Position numbers and translations under genes: made by a program. Below are positions 27,101 to 39,914 of a stretch of 64,000 nt of DNA, in pieces. Position 1 is the stretch's first letter. Each line of letters begins with the position of its first letter. The DNA comes from Balanoglossus misakiensis (Eukaryota > Hemichordata), in contig CM082578.2 in assembly GCA_040954595.2 (NCBI GenBank), positions 6,324,001 to 6,388,000 on the forward strand, read 5' to 3'. Under the pieces are notes generated by a model, which was not told the DNA's origin, did not search any database, and saw only the letters and a program-made list of their open reading frames with translations.

Positions 27101-30100
27101 GCACAGCAGTGTCACAAATCACGCCAATGCATTGGGGGGGGGGGGGGACAACACGTCTGATTCCTGGTCGAGTTCTTCAGAAATTTTGGGAGTTGAACCG
27201 ACCAATCTCTTGGCAAATTTCTCACCACTCTTCAGCCATATTGAATTCTGTGCATTCTGAGATGGCCAGCTTGCGACCTGCAACGAGATGAGTCGGCGCA
27301 ACGGAAAACCGACTATCACAAGTTCGATCGTCTGACATTTCCAGGAAAATCGGTCAGTACACACATCTATGAAGAGGGCTAGGAGTTAAATACAAAAGAT
27401 GGACAACGTCTATTAAACTATGTTGTCCAAAAAATCCCCTTCTCTCACACACTAGCGAAGAAAACGGTATTCATTAAACAAATTGGAAAGCCAATACCGC
27501 TTCTCTGAGTGACCATTTTGATCCTTTTCAACAGACAATCACAAAAAAGAGATAAGAATTTTGCTTTCTTTGATATGTTTTATTATCTTCTTTTCAAATG
27601 CCTAATTTCTGTTTGCGTGTCAGTGTTCAACCCATCAATTTTCATTCACATGAGCTGCCATTTTAATACGGAGTGTAGAAACGACAGCTAAATCTCAGAA
27701 AGCTGCCTTTTCCCACTCACTTGCTACATGTACACGCAAGGTTTATGAACAACGCTACGAGTAAATAATGAACCCTGATCTGTCAGATGCTGGAAAACAC
27801 AATCCTGAATGTGGTACACCGCCAAAGCTAGTACTACTACATGGAGGCAAGCTCGAGTTGGGTCCAGAGTACCGTCACTTGTTAGGCAAGGTAGTCTACA
27901 TCCTGACATTACCACAGAAATGAGATGTGCAATACTCTCAGAAACATCTTAATTAAATCATGTTCAAAATGACACTGTCCAAAACCAACAGCATTATGAG
28001 AGACTCTAGCTTTCTGAATGCAAATTGCAACATCAAATGATCAATTGGATAATGTTGGCATTTGACGACTTTCACAAGATTAATTTGAATATATTCTTAG
28101 ATTGAGGGAACACCACCAATGAGTGTTTGGACAAATTCATATTAATTTCATTATTATGGAAGAACGCATTTTAAAATGTTTTGGCAGACAAGTACACATG
28201 TAGCTGGCAGATTACATCAAACACCAACTGCAGTGAACAGAGAAACTCATAAGCTTTATATTACATTCCCTTTGAAAACAACGTACAAAGGAAACATGAA
28301 AAAGCTCACCTTCTATACAATTGCTGATACCCAAATAAAATATCTCTTTAGAAACCTCTCTGTTGAGAGTTGTATTGCTTTAGAAGAATTTGTTGAAAAC
28401 ATGTAGGATCACTAAGGTCGCTATTTGACTTCAGGTTTGTGCGTTTTATGACAAAAAACCGCCAGAATCAAGATGTGATACAGGCGATGCCACCTCAAAC
28501 TTGATGTCATCCAGTCAGTTGGCGTTGACTGTTGCATTGGCCAGAAAGATGTGGTCCTTCGAGCCCAACACAGCGCACACGACATGCTACTTGGCACGTG
28601 CCTTCCGATACAATTTCTATGGAAATGGGTGCTTGGTTGGTTTCATCCAATCAATTAGTGTAAATAAATGAACCTCTACTTCAGCGAAAACATTTGAAAA
28701 AAAAGTTACCTTGAGATTTGCAAGTGGATGTCCTGGGCCAAGCAGGTACCAATGGAAAAGGGCCAGATCTTCATCTGGCAGTATGTGATTTCCTGGAGAA
28801 GAAGAAAAACAGAAGGAAGAATTTCTGAAATCATGTTGCAATGCCTACTGAAGTTATCGTAACTTCTTACTGCTGGGAACACAAACAGACCACCTGTAAA
28901 CTCATATTTCTGGTGGAAAAACAGTCTTGAATATTCAAAGATAAAACACTATTTTTCAGGAGTGGTTGTGCAGTAATTTTGTCTAAAAGTTTTCATGATT
29001 ATTGATTTTTTTTTATTTTCCCATAATCTTCCGGCAGTGATCTCACATTGGTGTTCATCACTGGATCGACTGCCCAGCCTCAAAACATAACTTTAGCGAG
29101 CCATCCTGAAGACCTCTTTTTCTCTGTGGATAAATTCCTTCAAAGAGGTGTTTATCATGCTGTTTTTTTTAGAAAATCATCACCCAATCTTCTCCCACAC
29201 ACAGAGGAGCTGAACACCAGGACTGACAGCCTCTATTTTCAGCAAAAAATACCTCTCCGTTTCTCGTTCTTTTGAACACCTCCCGAAAGAATCTACAAAT
29301 AAATTCAAGAAACTTCAATTACGAACAGTTGCCCTCCTCTGGAGTTTAGAACAATCACTGCCAGATGCCAGAAACCACACTGGGATCAGGCTCTTACAGA
29401 GGATAAATGCACAAGGGGGTGGGGGTGTTGGAGGTGTAATACATGTAGGTCTCCTGCCTTCCATTGACACTCTGAATGATCAGTTTGATGTCCTGGTACA
29501 TTGTTGGTATTACCACAAACTGAAAATTAATCCGCACAAGATAATCTGGCACTCGGCGAACTTTTTATCTCTGCCTGGTACAAATGTAGCAACCCGGCCG
29601 GGCGCACTATAAAGTAGTTCAAGGTCACTGAACATACCACCATCGGCAGATACCCGCAGCACACGGCATTGTTCACAGAACTGGCCAACTTCCGCTGTAA
29701 ACACAAGTCTCCCCCTTCGCTGGGTTTGACAGATGTTCAGCGCAGCACTGACCTCTGCCGCTTTGTTTGGGGGGGAAAGTGAAAACGGAAAAAAAAACAC
29801 TTTCTTCAGTCCATTGTAGCCATTCTCCTGAATGCTGCCAACAACACCATTACATTCCTAACTCCCATTATCCATTTTCTCCTTTGAGACCACAAGAAAA
29901 AGTTTCCGAATGTCTTCGCCATCAGCACGTACTTTGTATTTCTTTTGTGTCTCCTTTTATAAAGCTGCGAGCATTTTAACTTTTACAACGCTACACATTT
30001 TTTATCTTTTACACCAGACTTCAAATATTCCTGCTTTTGACAAGAAGCAATGTTTTTCTTAGTTCAGGAATTGTCATCTTTTCAGCCCATTTCATGAGAA

Positions 30101-33100
30101 TGTAAACAGTGACGGGACAATTCAAGACGTTCCACTTTTATGACATCAACTTCTCATATAAAGAAAAAATATCGCCATAGGCAAAGATGGCCAGATGACC
30201 TCTTTATTGTCACAAAAATTGAAATTAAATACCACTCAATCCAGGAGATGGGCAGGGTTAATAATCTATATTTTGACATTATTTTTAAGAAATACATGTA
30301 CATTAATTCTCATTTTCTGTAAGAATTTTTTTTTGGATACAGTACAAGACTCTTTATGCAGCTGAAACCAGCAAATGCGAAGTATTTACTCCTAGTACCC
30401 TCACTATATATTTACTCCGATTGCAATACATGTATGTTTCGTAATTCTTAAGCATTTCACATATAACATTTGACAGCATTTTTTTGGTTTTTATATCATG
30501 TTGTCTGAAGTGGCCGGAAGGAGAAATATCTGCTAATTGAAATTTTTTTCAATTAGAGTTCCATGAATTCGTTTTATGTAAACGTTATTTGCTTGCTTTA
30601 TGTGTTAATACCAGGAAATCTCTCGTATTATTATTTCCTATACGTGAAAGAGAGATAAAACAAGGGAAGCTGATGACTTAGTGCACCATGGACTGTTGAT
30701 GGGCAACCAAATAGACAAATCCGGACCTTGAGTTACGGTAGTCTGAGAAAGTGGACGATACTTTTTTGTTCAGTGACAGTGATGAAGTCTCATAAACTTT
30801 TACAGTCACTCATGTGTTTGAAACACTTTATACACAAATGAAAAATTATGGCATTTTGGCTGTTAACCTTAAAATTTACAATATCAGAATCTGGTTGGTT
30901 ATACAATGTACAAATGTACATGCTAATGGAGATTCATACAGTCAAGTCATACTGAGTCATCTATATATCTACATGTATGGTCACTGCTCACAAACTGAAG
31001 AGACTACAATGATTCAAGATTTTTGGTTCAAGGTTTTTTTTCTTAAAGTTTATCTGAATTAGTCATTTGCCTTAACTTATTACCTATTTTTGATTCAAAG
31101 TTGGTTTTGCAAGGTTACTTACTAACAATTCTATGATTTGTGGTCGGAACAAAATCGCATTTGGATGAAAGTCAGAGTAACTATTATTTTCAGCACGTTT
31201 ATTTAATTTTGCCAAACTCCCCAGCAGATGCCCAATGACATCTGGCATATTCCTTCGTAAGAAAACATTAATATTAACTTTAAATGAATAATGCACCTCA
31301 TTTTGAACATGTGTATAGTGGATAAAAAAACACAAATGTGCATGCACATATCAACTGATTAGCCGCACTCGCAAAGTGCAAAGAATATACGACAGAATTG
31401 ATGCGAGATGTTCAGGTGTACACTTGCATCATGCATGATGGTTGGGGGGACACTCGGGGCCACTCGCTGAATCACTCATCTTCGCTCTAACCATACAGCT
31501 CATACGAGTAAGCTTGCATTCGATCCTCATGTTTTTTTCCCTCCCCCCTTTCCTAGAGTCTAAGATTCTCAAGAGACGTCACATATTGCCGCCGTTCTCA
31601 TTCATCATTCCGAGCTGAATTTCTGCGATTAAATTACATAATGTACAAACTTTGGCTGACCTGGGCTGCCAGCTTCAAAGAGGCATTGCCAGAGACGGGA
31701 AAGATTTTTTCATTGTCAACAGATGACTGAGTGGTATGTTTCGCCTTTCAAAACTGATGTGTGAAAAAAAACGGCACTGCATTTATTTTTTCATCATACT
31801 GTGCTTTACACTCCAAAGTACGGATAAATAACTACATGTCAGATAATATTGAGAAAAAGAAAATTCATCAATGACAATGTCTCAGTTAACAATACTGTCT
31901 ACAGTTTCGGACCCAAGAAAACCATGAGGTGTATTTGGCAAAATCTGACAAATGCATAAATTAAAAAAAAAATCAATTGTTTACATTTACTGCAATTATT
32001 TTTACAGAACTTTTTTTAAAACGCAAAACCAACAAGTCCACAACTCAGTGTCACATGTTTGGGCACGTACATGTACAGCTTCAGAATCACGGCCGACAGA
32101 TGCAGCCAATATTGGCCACATTCTGTTTTAGTTTGGGCCGACTGGAAACCATAACCGTGTCAAATTTCATGAATGTGAATACTTACAGGGGGTATATCCG
32201 GGACCTTCAAACGGAAACTCACAAAGGGGGTCAAAAACTAACCAACTTCCAACAGAATGGAAAAGTGGCGTTGGCTTGTTATTATTTTATCAATTTGCTG
32301 TGCGGTAGAAAATACAGTCTGCTAACACACTCGCACAGGCCATCCATCAATATTTTGTCAGTTCAGTCGTGTCTGCACAAGTCATGCTGTGCTCAATTTT
32401 TTTTTCAACTAAACCCAACTCTGTGTATTTTTCCAAGCTCCTTTTAGTGTTCAGAGACAAAATTTATCTTTGGCGTTACCCGACAACTCCATGATGTCAT
32501 CTTAAAGTGTACATTTTGTTCATTTCCTTGAAATCAGCCTTTACTTCAGCAAAATTTCAAGAGAGAAAAATAGAATTACTAAAGAAATGTTGGGTGTTAT
32601 AAAGTTAAGTGTCCCGTTTTTTTTTTCTTCCTAACTGCAGCTTTACACTACTTCACTGAAAGAAAATCTTGACCATTTTCTCATTGACTTATGGTATCCA
32701 ATGTCGATTACTATAAATAGATTTTCCAAACACTGAACATAAACCTTTCTGCAATAAAATACTAAAAGAATATAAGGACAATAGTGTTACATTGATGATC
32801 AGTGTTTCAAGCATGTCTTGAGCATCACAGTGCATCACACAATACCCAGCAGCACAGTATACCACTCATTGCCTAGTCAGACTGCAACAGTGCTACATGT
32901 TTGTGTACTGTCCAGACACCAGTTTCCCACAGTCTATGGACAGGACAGAACAGAACATCTCTGTATAGAAACCGCCACTCACTCTTGCAAACCCCGACCC
33001 CCACCCAACCAGGTGCAAGGGTCAATATGTGAGAGACCAACCAGAGCATTTCTCCGTCTCGATACCACTCTGCAATTCACCGTGAGGAGGAAGGACCTCG

Positions 33101-36100
33101 GTCCATTGTGTACAGTGAATACACTGTCATCACATCCAACAGAACCAGTCAGTGGACAAAAATGATGAAACAGCGGACGGGTAGCCATTGTCTTCTTTGG
33201 TGGCAAAAACCCCTCATCTATGACTGCCATGTCAAAAAGGCCAAGTATCTGACCAACAGGTCAGAGAGAAAGCCCCTTAACATGTTCCACACCATATCAC
33301 TGGTGTAATCTTTTGATGGGATGAGAAAAGGGGTAATTTTAGCTGTAGCCTATACTACTCACTGTACCCTGCATGAGATTGCTGAAGAAGAAGGCAAACA
33401 GTCACAAAGCCTAGAAAATTGTCAAATCATACCAACAAAATTAGAAAATTCTGTTACTCTTGATCCCAATTTATGAGTGTGCAAACTGGCAGTGAATTTT
33501 TTAATTCTTATTTGGATAGGTCCTGATAATCGCAGCTGCAAACTTTCACGTGTGGACGCCTGTAGCTAAAACTTTCACCGTTTCATTTCTCGGTGTGTGT
33601 TGCTCCAAACTTACCACAGAATGCAACGGTTTAGACTATACACAGGGATAAGTGCTTCAACATTGTTTTGGCTACTTTTTGTTCGACATGAGACCCATTT
33701 ATGCTATTAGCACTTTTGAAAATAGTCTATATTCATTGGTCGCTCGTGTTCAACTCAAACCACATGAAAAAGGATTTGAACACTTAAATGATAATTTATG
33801 GGTTTTTACACCAAGAACTGGGGAACTGGGACATTTTATTTGTACATTTACATAAGAAGTGTCAGAATGCAGCCATGGGAGCTCGTAGGTTAAACATACA
33901 TGTATTTCTGTATGCAAAACATAGCATTTTACAAAACATGGAATATCCTACAAATAGTGAATATATGGTGTCCTGTAAAACCCGTTCACCAAAACCACAC
34001 TGCTGACTGGTCCAACCCAGCGGTTGAAAACAACTGGGTTTTAGACCAATGTTGGGTGGTGGTGAGGGGGTTTCGTTCTAGGACAGATTATCCTCATCCC
34101 TTTCATTCAACTTACCGACCAGCGCTGCGAAGATGACAAATCTGTTCGGATTGAGATCCAGTTCTTTGGCAAGTTCGTCGATCAGGTACTGGATGGTGAG
34201 CAGGTTTCCGCTGCGGGTCAGCTTCAGCTGGTGAGACGAGAAGAGCTTGGGCGGATCGAAGATGCAGTACTCCGACGACTGGGCCAGAACGCCGTGGCAA
34301 CCGTAGTCACGGCAATAGCCGATGACCTCCTGGAGGTGGTCCTTGTGGCTGGAGGCCACGGTGATGCCGCACTGCTGCAGGGCCAGTCGGACGCAGGCGT
34401 CTGCCAAGGGAAGAAAAAAAAGGCAGGGACGGCTACTTAGATACAATTTCCCAAACAAAAGAGGTGTCGGCTTCTCAACGGGTCAATAAAGACCGTTATT
34501 TCCCCCACAAGATTTATCAGCCCTGCCTGACAATATAATGGCAGGTGCAACATTACAACATACATGTAATAATAAATACCCCAACAGAGCAGTGTGGCAT
34601 GTACACAAACTACACGTAACATCAAAAGGAACCATTGAGATTTAAAGCCATACATATCAAAATACATTTAGACTATACAGAACCTGTTCTTCTGTCAGTA
34701 TCAAAGTAAAAGTTTGTAAGATGGCTCTGGGCTAACCCACATCCAGTCTGCAGTGTGAGGAAATTTTGCACCTCATCCACACTTTATCATTAGCATATGC
34801 ATAAACTATGTCAGTGGCTAAATCAAGTACAACACAATCAACCACCTGCAGTTACTGCAATGTTTATTCATTAATACATCCACTTCGGCAGTACGTACAA
34901 CAACAAACTGGGTTACATACAAAGGAAATCTAGGTCAGGTCGGCCACCGGAAGCACCGTGAATCAAAGGTAAGTGTACTAAATGGGATTGAGGGCAAACA
35001 TCAGAATCAAACTGTTGATTCAGTTGCACACCCCTGTATGCAAACTATTTTCTCTGCAGACTGGAGATTAATGCCAGAAAGTGCTGTTCTGGGAAGGTAA
35101 TCTAGGTTAGGGGGTCAGGCGTGGTGCAACAGCGTCTAAGCTTTGGGATCTGAGGACAAATCGAGGTGAAGATCACACATTTACAATATGTATGAGTTAA
35201 TTGTGAGAGTGGTGGGGAATGGTTAAGGAAAGATATACATACATAAATAACAAAACAAAATCTTGAATTCAATTTCCATTAATTACATGCAATTTAGCAC
35301 CAAGTTATTAAGTACCAGAAAACAAATATGCAATAACTGTACTGTTCCAGTTCCTTCAACACACAATCAGGAAGTTGCAGTTCAGTGGCTCTAAGCACAC
35401 TAATATTTACTTGTTTTACAGTTGCCAAAGACATTGTCTACAACTTTTTCTATTGACACAACCTTGCTGACCAACCCTTTAACCATCATAAGATGGGTCC
35501 AATCCCGTTGTTTTCTGGGGTGAAAGTAAGACGTATGGGGGTGAAAGGGTGATGACAGGGACTTTGCAGTGTCCAATGTACTTTAACAAGTACAACCAAC
35601 ATCACCACAGATACTGTCCACTACACTACATGCAATTCAGTTTTTACACCATTATAAATCAAACACTCAAGTCAGCAAAATATCATTCATAACCAGTGAA
35701 TCATAATTCGCAGGGAAACATGTGCGAATCAATGAACTGAATTCATATCGATAGGGCTGTCTTACTTCATGTACATTGTCATATTATGCTGTCTGATCTT
35801 GTGTGCAGGGAGTGGGAGAGGTACAGACCCCCCCCCCCCACACACACACACAATGTTTAGTAAAGAGGACCAACAACATATATTACATGCATATCTAAAA
35901 TCAGTGATGTGTACTCTGACAGGGAGTCAATGTACTGAGCGTGGCAAATATTTAGTTTTTATAACAGAGCAAAAGAGACTCATTTTAATTTAAGTATACA
36001 AGCACTTGCAATTCGGCAAATTTTACAAGACATGTAAAATTAGTCATAGAAGACGGTCTAGGGTCATTTCCATCATGCATTAGTCACATCTGACAGACGA

Positions 36101-37684
36101 TTGTTCACACTGTAAAACTGAAAAATAAAATATTCCACATTATCAAGTCAAAAAAGTTTTAATATTGTTACCAAGAAACTGACGTGATTCTGTATACTTC
36201 TCGGAAATGCAATGATTTTCAAAAACTGCATCTTCCCAGAATTAAAAACTGACTATTTCCTTTTTGCTTGCGATGACGAGCCATCGCCATGATAGCCAGC
36301 CTTTGTCTCTGGCAAAAAGAAAACGCATTGCTCAATCCAGGTCCAGTAGTAGCTGGTAAGTCTGGCATAGTGCCAAATCGTATTACTCATGTTGGAGACT
36401 AAGAGAGCCACAACACAAAGATGATTCAAGCTTGCTTCAAAACACACACGCACGCACAAAGCAAAAGGTGAATCACGCAAGCTGGCAACTAGATGAGTAA
36501 CTGGCCTTCCAAAACAAAAGACCCGAGAGATAAATATGACACTTGCATTTATTTTACTGTCTACATCATGTATATTTCCCCGTCATAATTATGAATTAAT
36601 TTCCGACTGACTCACTGTAATCGCCTTTTGTCTGACCAAGAAACCCTCAGAGAGCAGTTTGTTATGGCTGTGCGGACAAAGGACTCTCCCAAACAATAGG
36701 AGTATACAAGGAGATTTTAGGCCCAGTATCACAGGCTGCAGATGTTCGCTGATGTCTACAACACAGCATTCATACTATGATCTTTTACTTTACTTGAGGC
36801 AACAGGAAATCAGTAAGTATACGACACAGTTGGAGCAAAATAAATTTACAAACACATCTGTTCTTTACTCATAAATAATAACAGGTCCGAATCTTAGCAT
36901 TGCAAGATGAAACATAAACGCCCCACCCCCATCTATAAATGCACTCAGACCGTATCATACGTGACACGTGTGGTTTTTCATGGGCCAAACACCACCTTTG
37001 TTTCTTCGGGATGCTAATTAACACATTTTAATTGCTTCCTCTACAATCACCGATAATTTGATTTTAACACAAAGGCGTTGATATCGAAATCTTTTGAAGT
37101 CCATAATCGGTGGAGACAACACACACACAGCATGTTTTGAAAACTAGCATCCCCGTCAATGGATGACATAAGAACAGTTAAACTCGTGCGTTTTCACACG
37201 TCCAAGAACGCCTACCCACAAAAACAACCGCGTCAAAACATAAACAAGACGAACGGAGCTCACCTAACCCGACGGGTGGAATGAACCACATCCTCGGTGG
37301 CGGGGTGTTTTTGCTGTGCACATGTGACAGGATCTGATGCACAGACTGTCTGCTGTTGCCCTGTTGTCTTATCCACTCCTGCATTCGCGACTTCTCGAAA
37401 CTCCCATTGAAGAACACGATGAGATGGATGTTGGAACTGCGGCAGGCTCGGGCCAAGTTGTCGACATACTGAAACATGTAATTCCACTGCCCGCCGCACA
37501 CCCAGTCGGAGAAACTGCCTCCGTAGAGTCGATGAAGACAACTATCGGCATCGATTACCATATATAAAGGGTTTTCGCCCGTCTTACTGCGCTTGCGACT
37601 GCGACCAATTTTTTGAAGATCAACTTGCACGCACGCTTGCGGACAGTTACGTTCAATGAATTCCAGCAGGCCTTGGATTCCCAT
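15138..37684 (-). CDS. FAM120A-like: FAM120-family protein (constitutive coactivator of PPAR-gamma-like protein)
   Basis: Sixteen minus-strand exons, in coding order: 37264-37684, 34116-34400, 28710-28792, 24033-24252 (or to 24249), 23798-23904, 23202-23518, 22715-22871, 21883-22107, 20047-20197, 19300-19558, 18845-18956, 18374-18580, 17745-17934, 16778-16910, 16144-16291, 15138-15758. All are GT..AG; the total is 3636 nt (1211 residues), close to the roughly 1100 of vertebrate FAM120A. The start MGIQGLLEFIERNCP matches the family. Residues 1-263 form the XPG/FEN1-like PIN domain (IDADSCLHRLYGG, NHILPDEDLALFHW). Residues 605-911 form the conserved core (GEIKLPCTIEDE, RELPSSALLFRLVRQYVYG, ANDACGSPVPW, FFDGKLFQ). 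Residues 911-1005 are Arg/Gly-rich (GGKLEVAGVVVSEWAGN, RGRTRGVGRGG). The tail is acidic and Ser-rich. Family members bind RNA and scaffold Src-type signalling; that role is carried over from vertebrates. Which of FAM120A, B or C it matches cannot be decided; it probably predates their split. Confidence 0.93.
15508..15532 (-). repeat. Trinucleotide run coding poly-Ser in the FAM120-like protein
   Basis: A (TGC/GCT)n run on the plus strand reads AGC on the coding strand and gives a run of seven serines inside the acidic, Ser-rich C-terminal tail. Triplet runs of this sort are prone to length change. Confidence 0.85.
15785..15945 (+). mobile_element. Possible 3' tail of a non-LTR retroelement (LINE/SINE)
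   Basis: On the plus strand the segment can be read as DSFKRKLKTYLFKK, a phrase resembling the extreme C-terminus of many invertebrate LINE reverse-transcriptase ORFs. It is followed by GGCGCCATATAAATTTGTTC and an ATTGATTGAATGA tail. Short-period tails of this kind are usual for CR1/L2-like LINEs and their SINEs. It sits in the intron between the last two FAM120-like exons. No intact reverse-transcriptase domain is present; only the end is seen. Confidence 0.45.
16672..16689. repeat. Poly-C homopolymer run
   Basis: An 18-base C run, the longest of several C/G runs in the window (others near 159, 12081, 21341, 25507, 27136, 35829, 41364 and 42140). Length in such runs is often unreliable in assemblies. 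Confidence 0.9.
18718..18780. repeat. Compound (TCA)n / (AATAA)n microsatellite
   Basis: A TCATCATCATCATCA run is followed by AATAATAAATAATGATAATA-type A/T repeats in the intron between exons 18374-18580 and 18845-18956 of the FAM120-like gene. Confidence 0.85.
22494..22666. mobile_element. Short inverted-repeat element (TAAAACCTGTCTAA ends)
   Basis: The left end TAAAACCTGTCTAA (22496-22509) is matched in inverted orientation by TTAGACAGGTTTTA (22651-22664), giving an element of about 171 bp with 14-bp perfect terminal repeats. It contains no open frame. It lies in an intron of the FAM120-like gene, 50 bases from the donor of exon 22715-22871. A related end, TATAGACAGGTTTCACTGT, occurs at 3183-3201. 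Confidence 0.6.
24253..28709 (-). other. Large intron of the FAM120-like gene; no exon seen
   Basis: This 4.5-kb intron lies between the family segments LANLK and ARTHQLVMPP, which are adjacent in FAM120 proteins, so no exon is missing. It holds a CCCTTTCACC-family copy ending at 25488, G-runs at 25507 and 27136, and no recognisable gene. Confidence 0.75.
25415..25488. mobile_element. Dispersed CCCTTTCACC-family element, copy 4 (truncated)
   Basis: The end AACAATAGGCTTGGACCAAA...ATGTGGTGGAAGGGTTC matches the right half of the family with substitutions. An ACCCTTTCA motif at 25300 could be its left end with foreign DNA between, but that is uncertain. Confidence 0.5.
28793..34115 (-). other. 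Large intron of the FAM120-like gene; no exon seen
   Basis: This 5.3-kb intron separates FVIFAALVG from NHILPDEDLA, which are contiguous in the family. The sequence is A+T-rich and holds no open frame with coding character and no recognised repeat. Confidence 0.75.
34401..37263 (-). other. First intron of the FAM120-like gene
   Basis: This 2.9-kb intron lies after the phase-1 donor at 37263. It contains a CCCTTTCACC-family copy at about 35478-35551 and a C/CA run at 35829. Nothing else is recognised; an enhancer role is possible but unsupported. Confidence 0.7.
35478..35551. mobile_element. Dispersed CCCTTTCACC-family element, copy 5
   Basis: It runs from AACCCTTTAACCATCATAAG to GGGGGTGAAAGGGTG, with GGGTCCAATCCCGTTGTTTT inside. 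The terminal inverted repeat is retained with two or three changes. Confidence 0.55.
37264..37684 (-). other. FAM120-like exon 1 with PIN/XPG-N domain start
   Basis: The exon starts at the ATG and ends with phase 1 at a GTGAGC donor. It encodes the XPG-N-like segment: MGIQGLLEFIE replaces the MG(I/V)xGL start of FEN1 nucleases, and VIDADSCLHRLYGG holds the first metal-binding aspartate position. FVIFAALVG and NHILPDEDLA, where the family continues, lie in the next two exons. The ATG has no in-frame stop close upstream, but the start matches the family N-terminus residue for residue in character. Confidence 0.9.
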
Positions 37685-39560
37685 TATTAGCTGTTTGCAC
37701 CGGCACGTCGAGCCAAGAAACCCATGGAGGCTTGTGAAAGAACTTCTGAGTGATTATCCCGGATTTTCACTCAATTTTTGCATTTGTTGTGGCACTGGCT
37801 AGACGCGCCATGTGCTTTGGAAAGGAACAAAAGCTCTCGTCTGCGCATGTGTTGGTCTCTTTCGCAAAGCTTTGTGGGTAATGAAAGCAGAAGTTCACGG
37901 TAACTTTTCTGCCTGTGCTGCAAGACGGTGGCAAAATGGCTTTTCGGCCGACATTCTGCGATGTCCGACGGTTTTTCCACATTCGGGGGAACGGGCTTCT
38001 TTCCCCACTTGATGTTAACTGGGGAAAGGAAATGACTATGATGCATGACACATCCACTCTTGCTTCTTATAGCCTTGCATAGAATGAGTAAGCGGCTCTC
38101 GGCGGCGTCTTTCACCGCATCACAACACATGACTCACTCGAAGAAGTTGAACGTAATGCATCGTACGTCTTTCGTATTCCCAGTAGACAGGTGATGATCA
38201 TGCCATGAGTGAACCATTTCAGGTGCCCTGTAAAATTCAGCATTGATCACTTTTAATCACTGTTTACGTTGACATTAATGTTTGCAAACAGTTCAATACA
38301 CACTGTCACTGTCAGTGTAGGCCCGGCCGGGGTGCGGTGAAGGCCAAGTAAAGGAAGATTTGCCTATGTGCATCATATTCATGTAGACTTGGCCTATAGC
38401 TATCGCATATTTAGGCCTAAAAGGTTACAAAAATGAATTAAAATGACGCCTTTTTAACTAATGAATATTACATTAGAAAGTGTAAGGCTGGAAACTTAAT
38501 AGGAAGTCAAAGCAAAAAAAAAAATGTGACTCAGATAACATGACTACAGGCCCAGTATCCAGCAAAGTGACGACTATTTAGGTTACAAAAGGTTGATAAC
38601 TTTTAAATTTGATATTTTCGGTATTTTTTTTCTGTTAGGCCTACCCATGTATCTTACTGCAGTATCTTGTTCTATATAAAGCTCCTAAGCATGATGGAAC
38701 GGTAGTTAGCTAGCCAAACAAAAGCTTAGCCCACGGGTGTAGGCCAACAACCCACGCTGTATTTTTTTAGTACGAACATCATAAAAACATCTTTTCTTGC
38801 AACAAAGCCATCATAGTTACACATAGGCTAGGCCTAAACAGTGTATATTGACAACCTGGATACTTGACATTTAACTTAACATGCTAAAGGAGAGTGGAAC
38901 ACGAAATAGCATCAGGTTGTGCAAAGCACAAATATATTACAGAAAGGAAATGCCACCGGGTTACATCAAAATAGCGCTGTTTATTCCAAAGATTATTACA
39001 GCATTTTTTGAACTTGAGAAGTATCCACGCGTACGTTACTGGTAACTAACATAACTGTGAAACAAACGGTGCGCCGTTATTAAAGATAAAACTACCGCTA
39101 TATTTCGATAGTGAGTTGAGCACAAAAGAAGAGATTAGAGATATATCTGAGCGCCAGTCACGACAGCGTGATCTGTGAGACCAAATTGCCTGAACTCTCT
39201 CCGACCCGCGTACGTTTACGTTCCGTACCTGCATGGCTAGACAACTGATTAATAGGCTAGGGCTTCAAATTAGGGGCTGACTCGCAGCAGCTCGGAAGGT
39301 TTATTCTCATTGGTCCACGATAGAAAAATAATTTGCATTTGAAATAATAAAAAAAAAGTATAATGTTTTAATATAGCGTCGATACAAGTTTACAACTATT
39401 AATGCATATTGATGATAGTAGTCAGGGTGTTGAAGTCTGTGTGTATAACACAAGCGAGGTTAGCCTGGAGTTACAGGCTTTTGAAGTCATTGTACTTTCC
39501 GTCCCTCAACAACAACCATTCACCACCACAGCAGTTACTTGTTTCGCTATAACACGGGCG

Positions 39561-39914
39561 TTGATGTGTGTTGATGGGCGTTGATAGCGTTGATGGGCGT
39601 TGATAGCATTGATGGGCGTTGATAGCATTGATGGGCGTTGATGCCTGTTGATGTGTGTTGATAGCGTTGATGCCTGTTGATGGGCGTTGATGCCTGTTGA
39701 TGTGCGTTGATGTGTGTTGATGCCTGTTGATGCCTGTTGATGGGCGTTGATGCCTGTTGATGGGCGTTGATGCCTGTTGATGTGCGTTGATGTGTGTTGA
39801 TGCCTGTTGATGCCTGTTGATGGGCGTTGATGCCTGTTGATGGGCGTTGATGCCTGTTGATGTGTGTTGATAGCGTTGATGCCTGTTGATGGGCGTTGAT
39901 GTGTGTTGATAGCG
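39561..39914. repeat. 10-bp minisatellite with higher-order structure
   Basis: There are thirty-six units of TTGATNNNNG: TTGATGCCTG, TTGATGGGCG, TTGATGTGTG, TTGATGTGCG, and a 9-bp form TTGATAGCG/A. The variants are not random: an eight-unit (80-bp) block in the order GCCTG, GTGCG, GTGTG, GCCTG, GCCTG, GGGCG, GCCTG, GGGCG occurs twice in succession, at about 39689-39848. Long minus-strand open frames here follow from a stop-free unit and are not genes. Confidence 0.95.
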
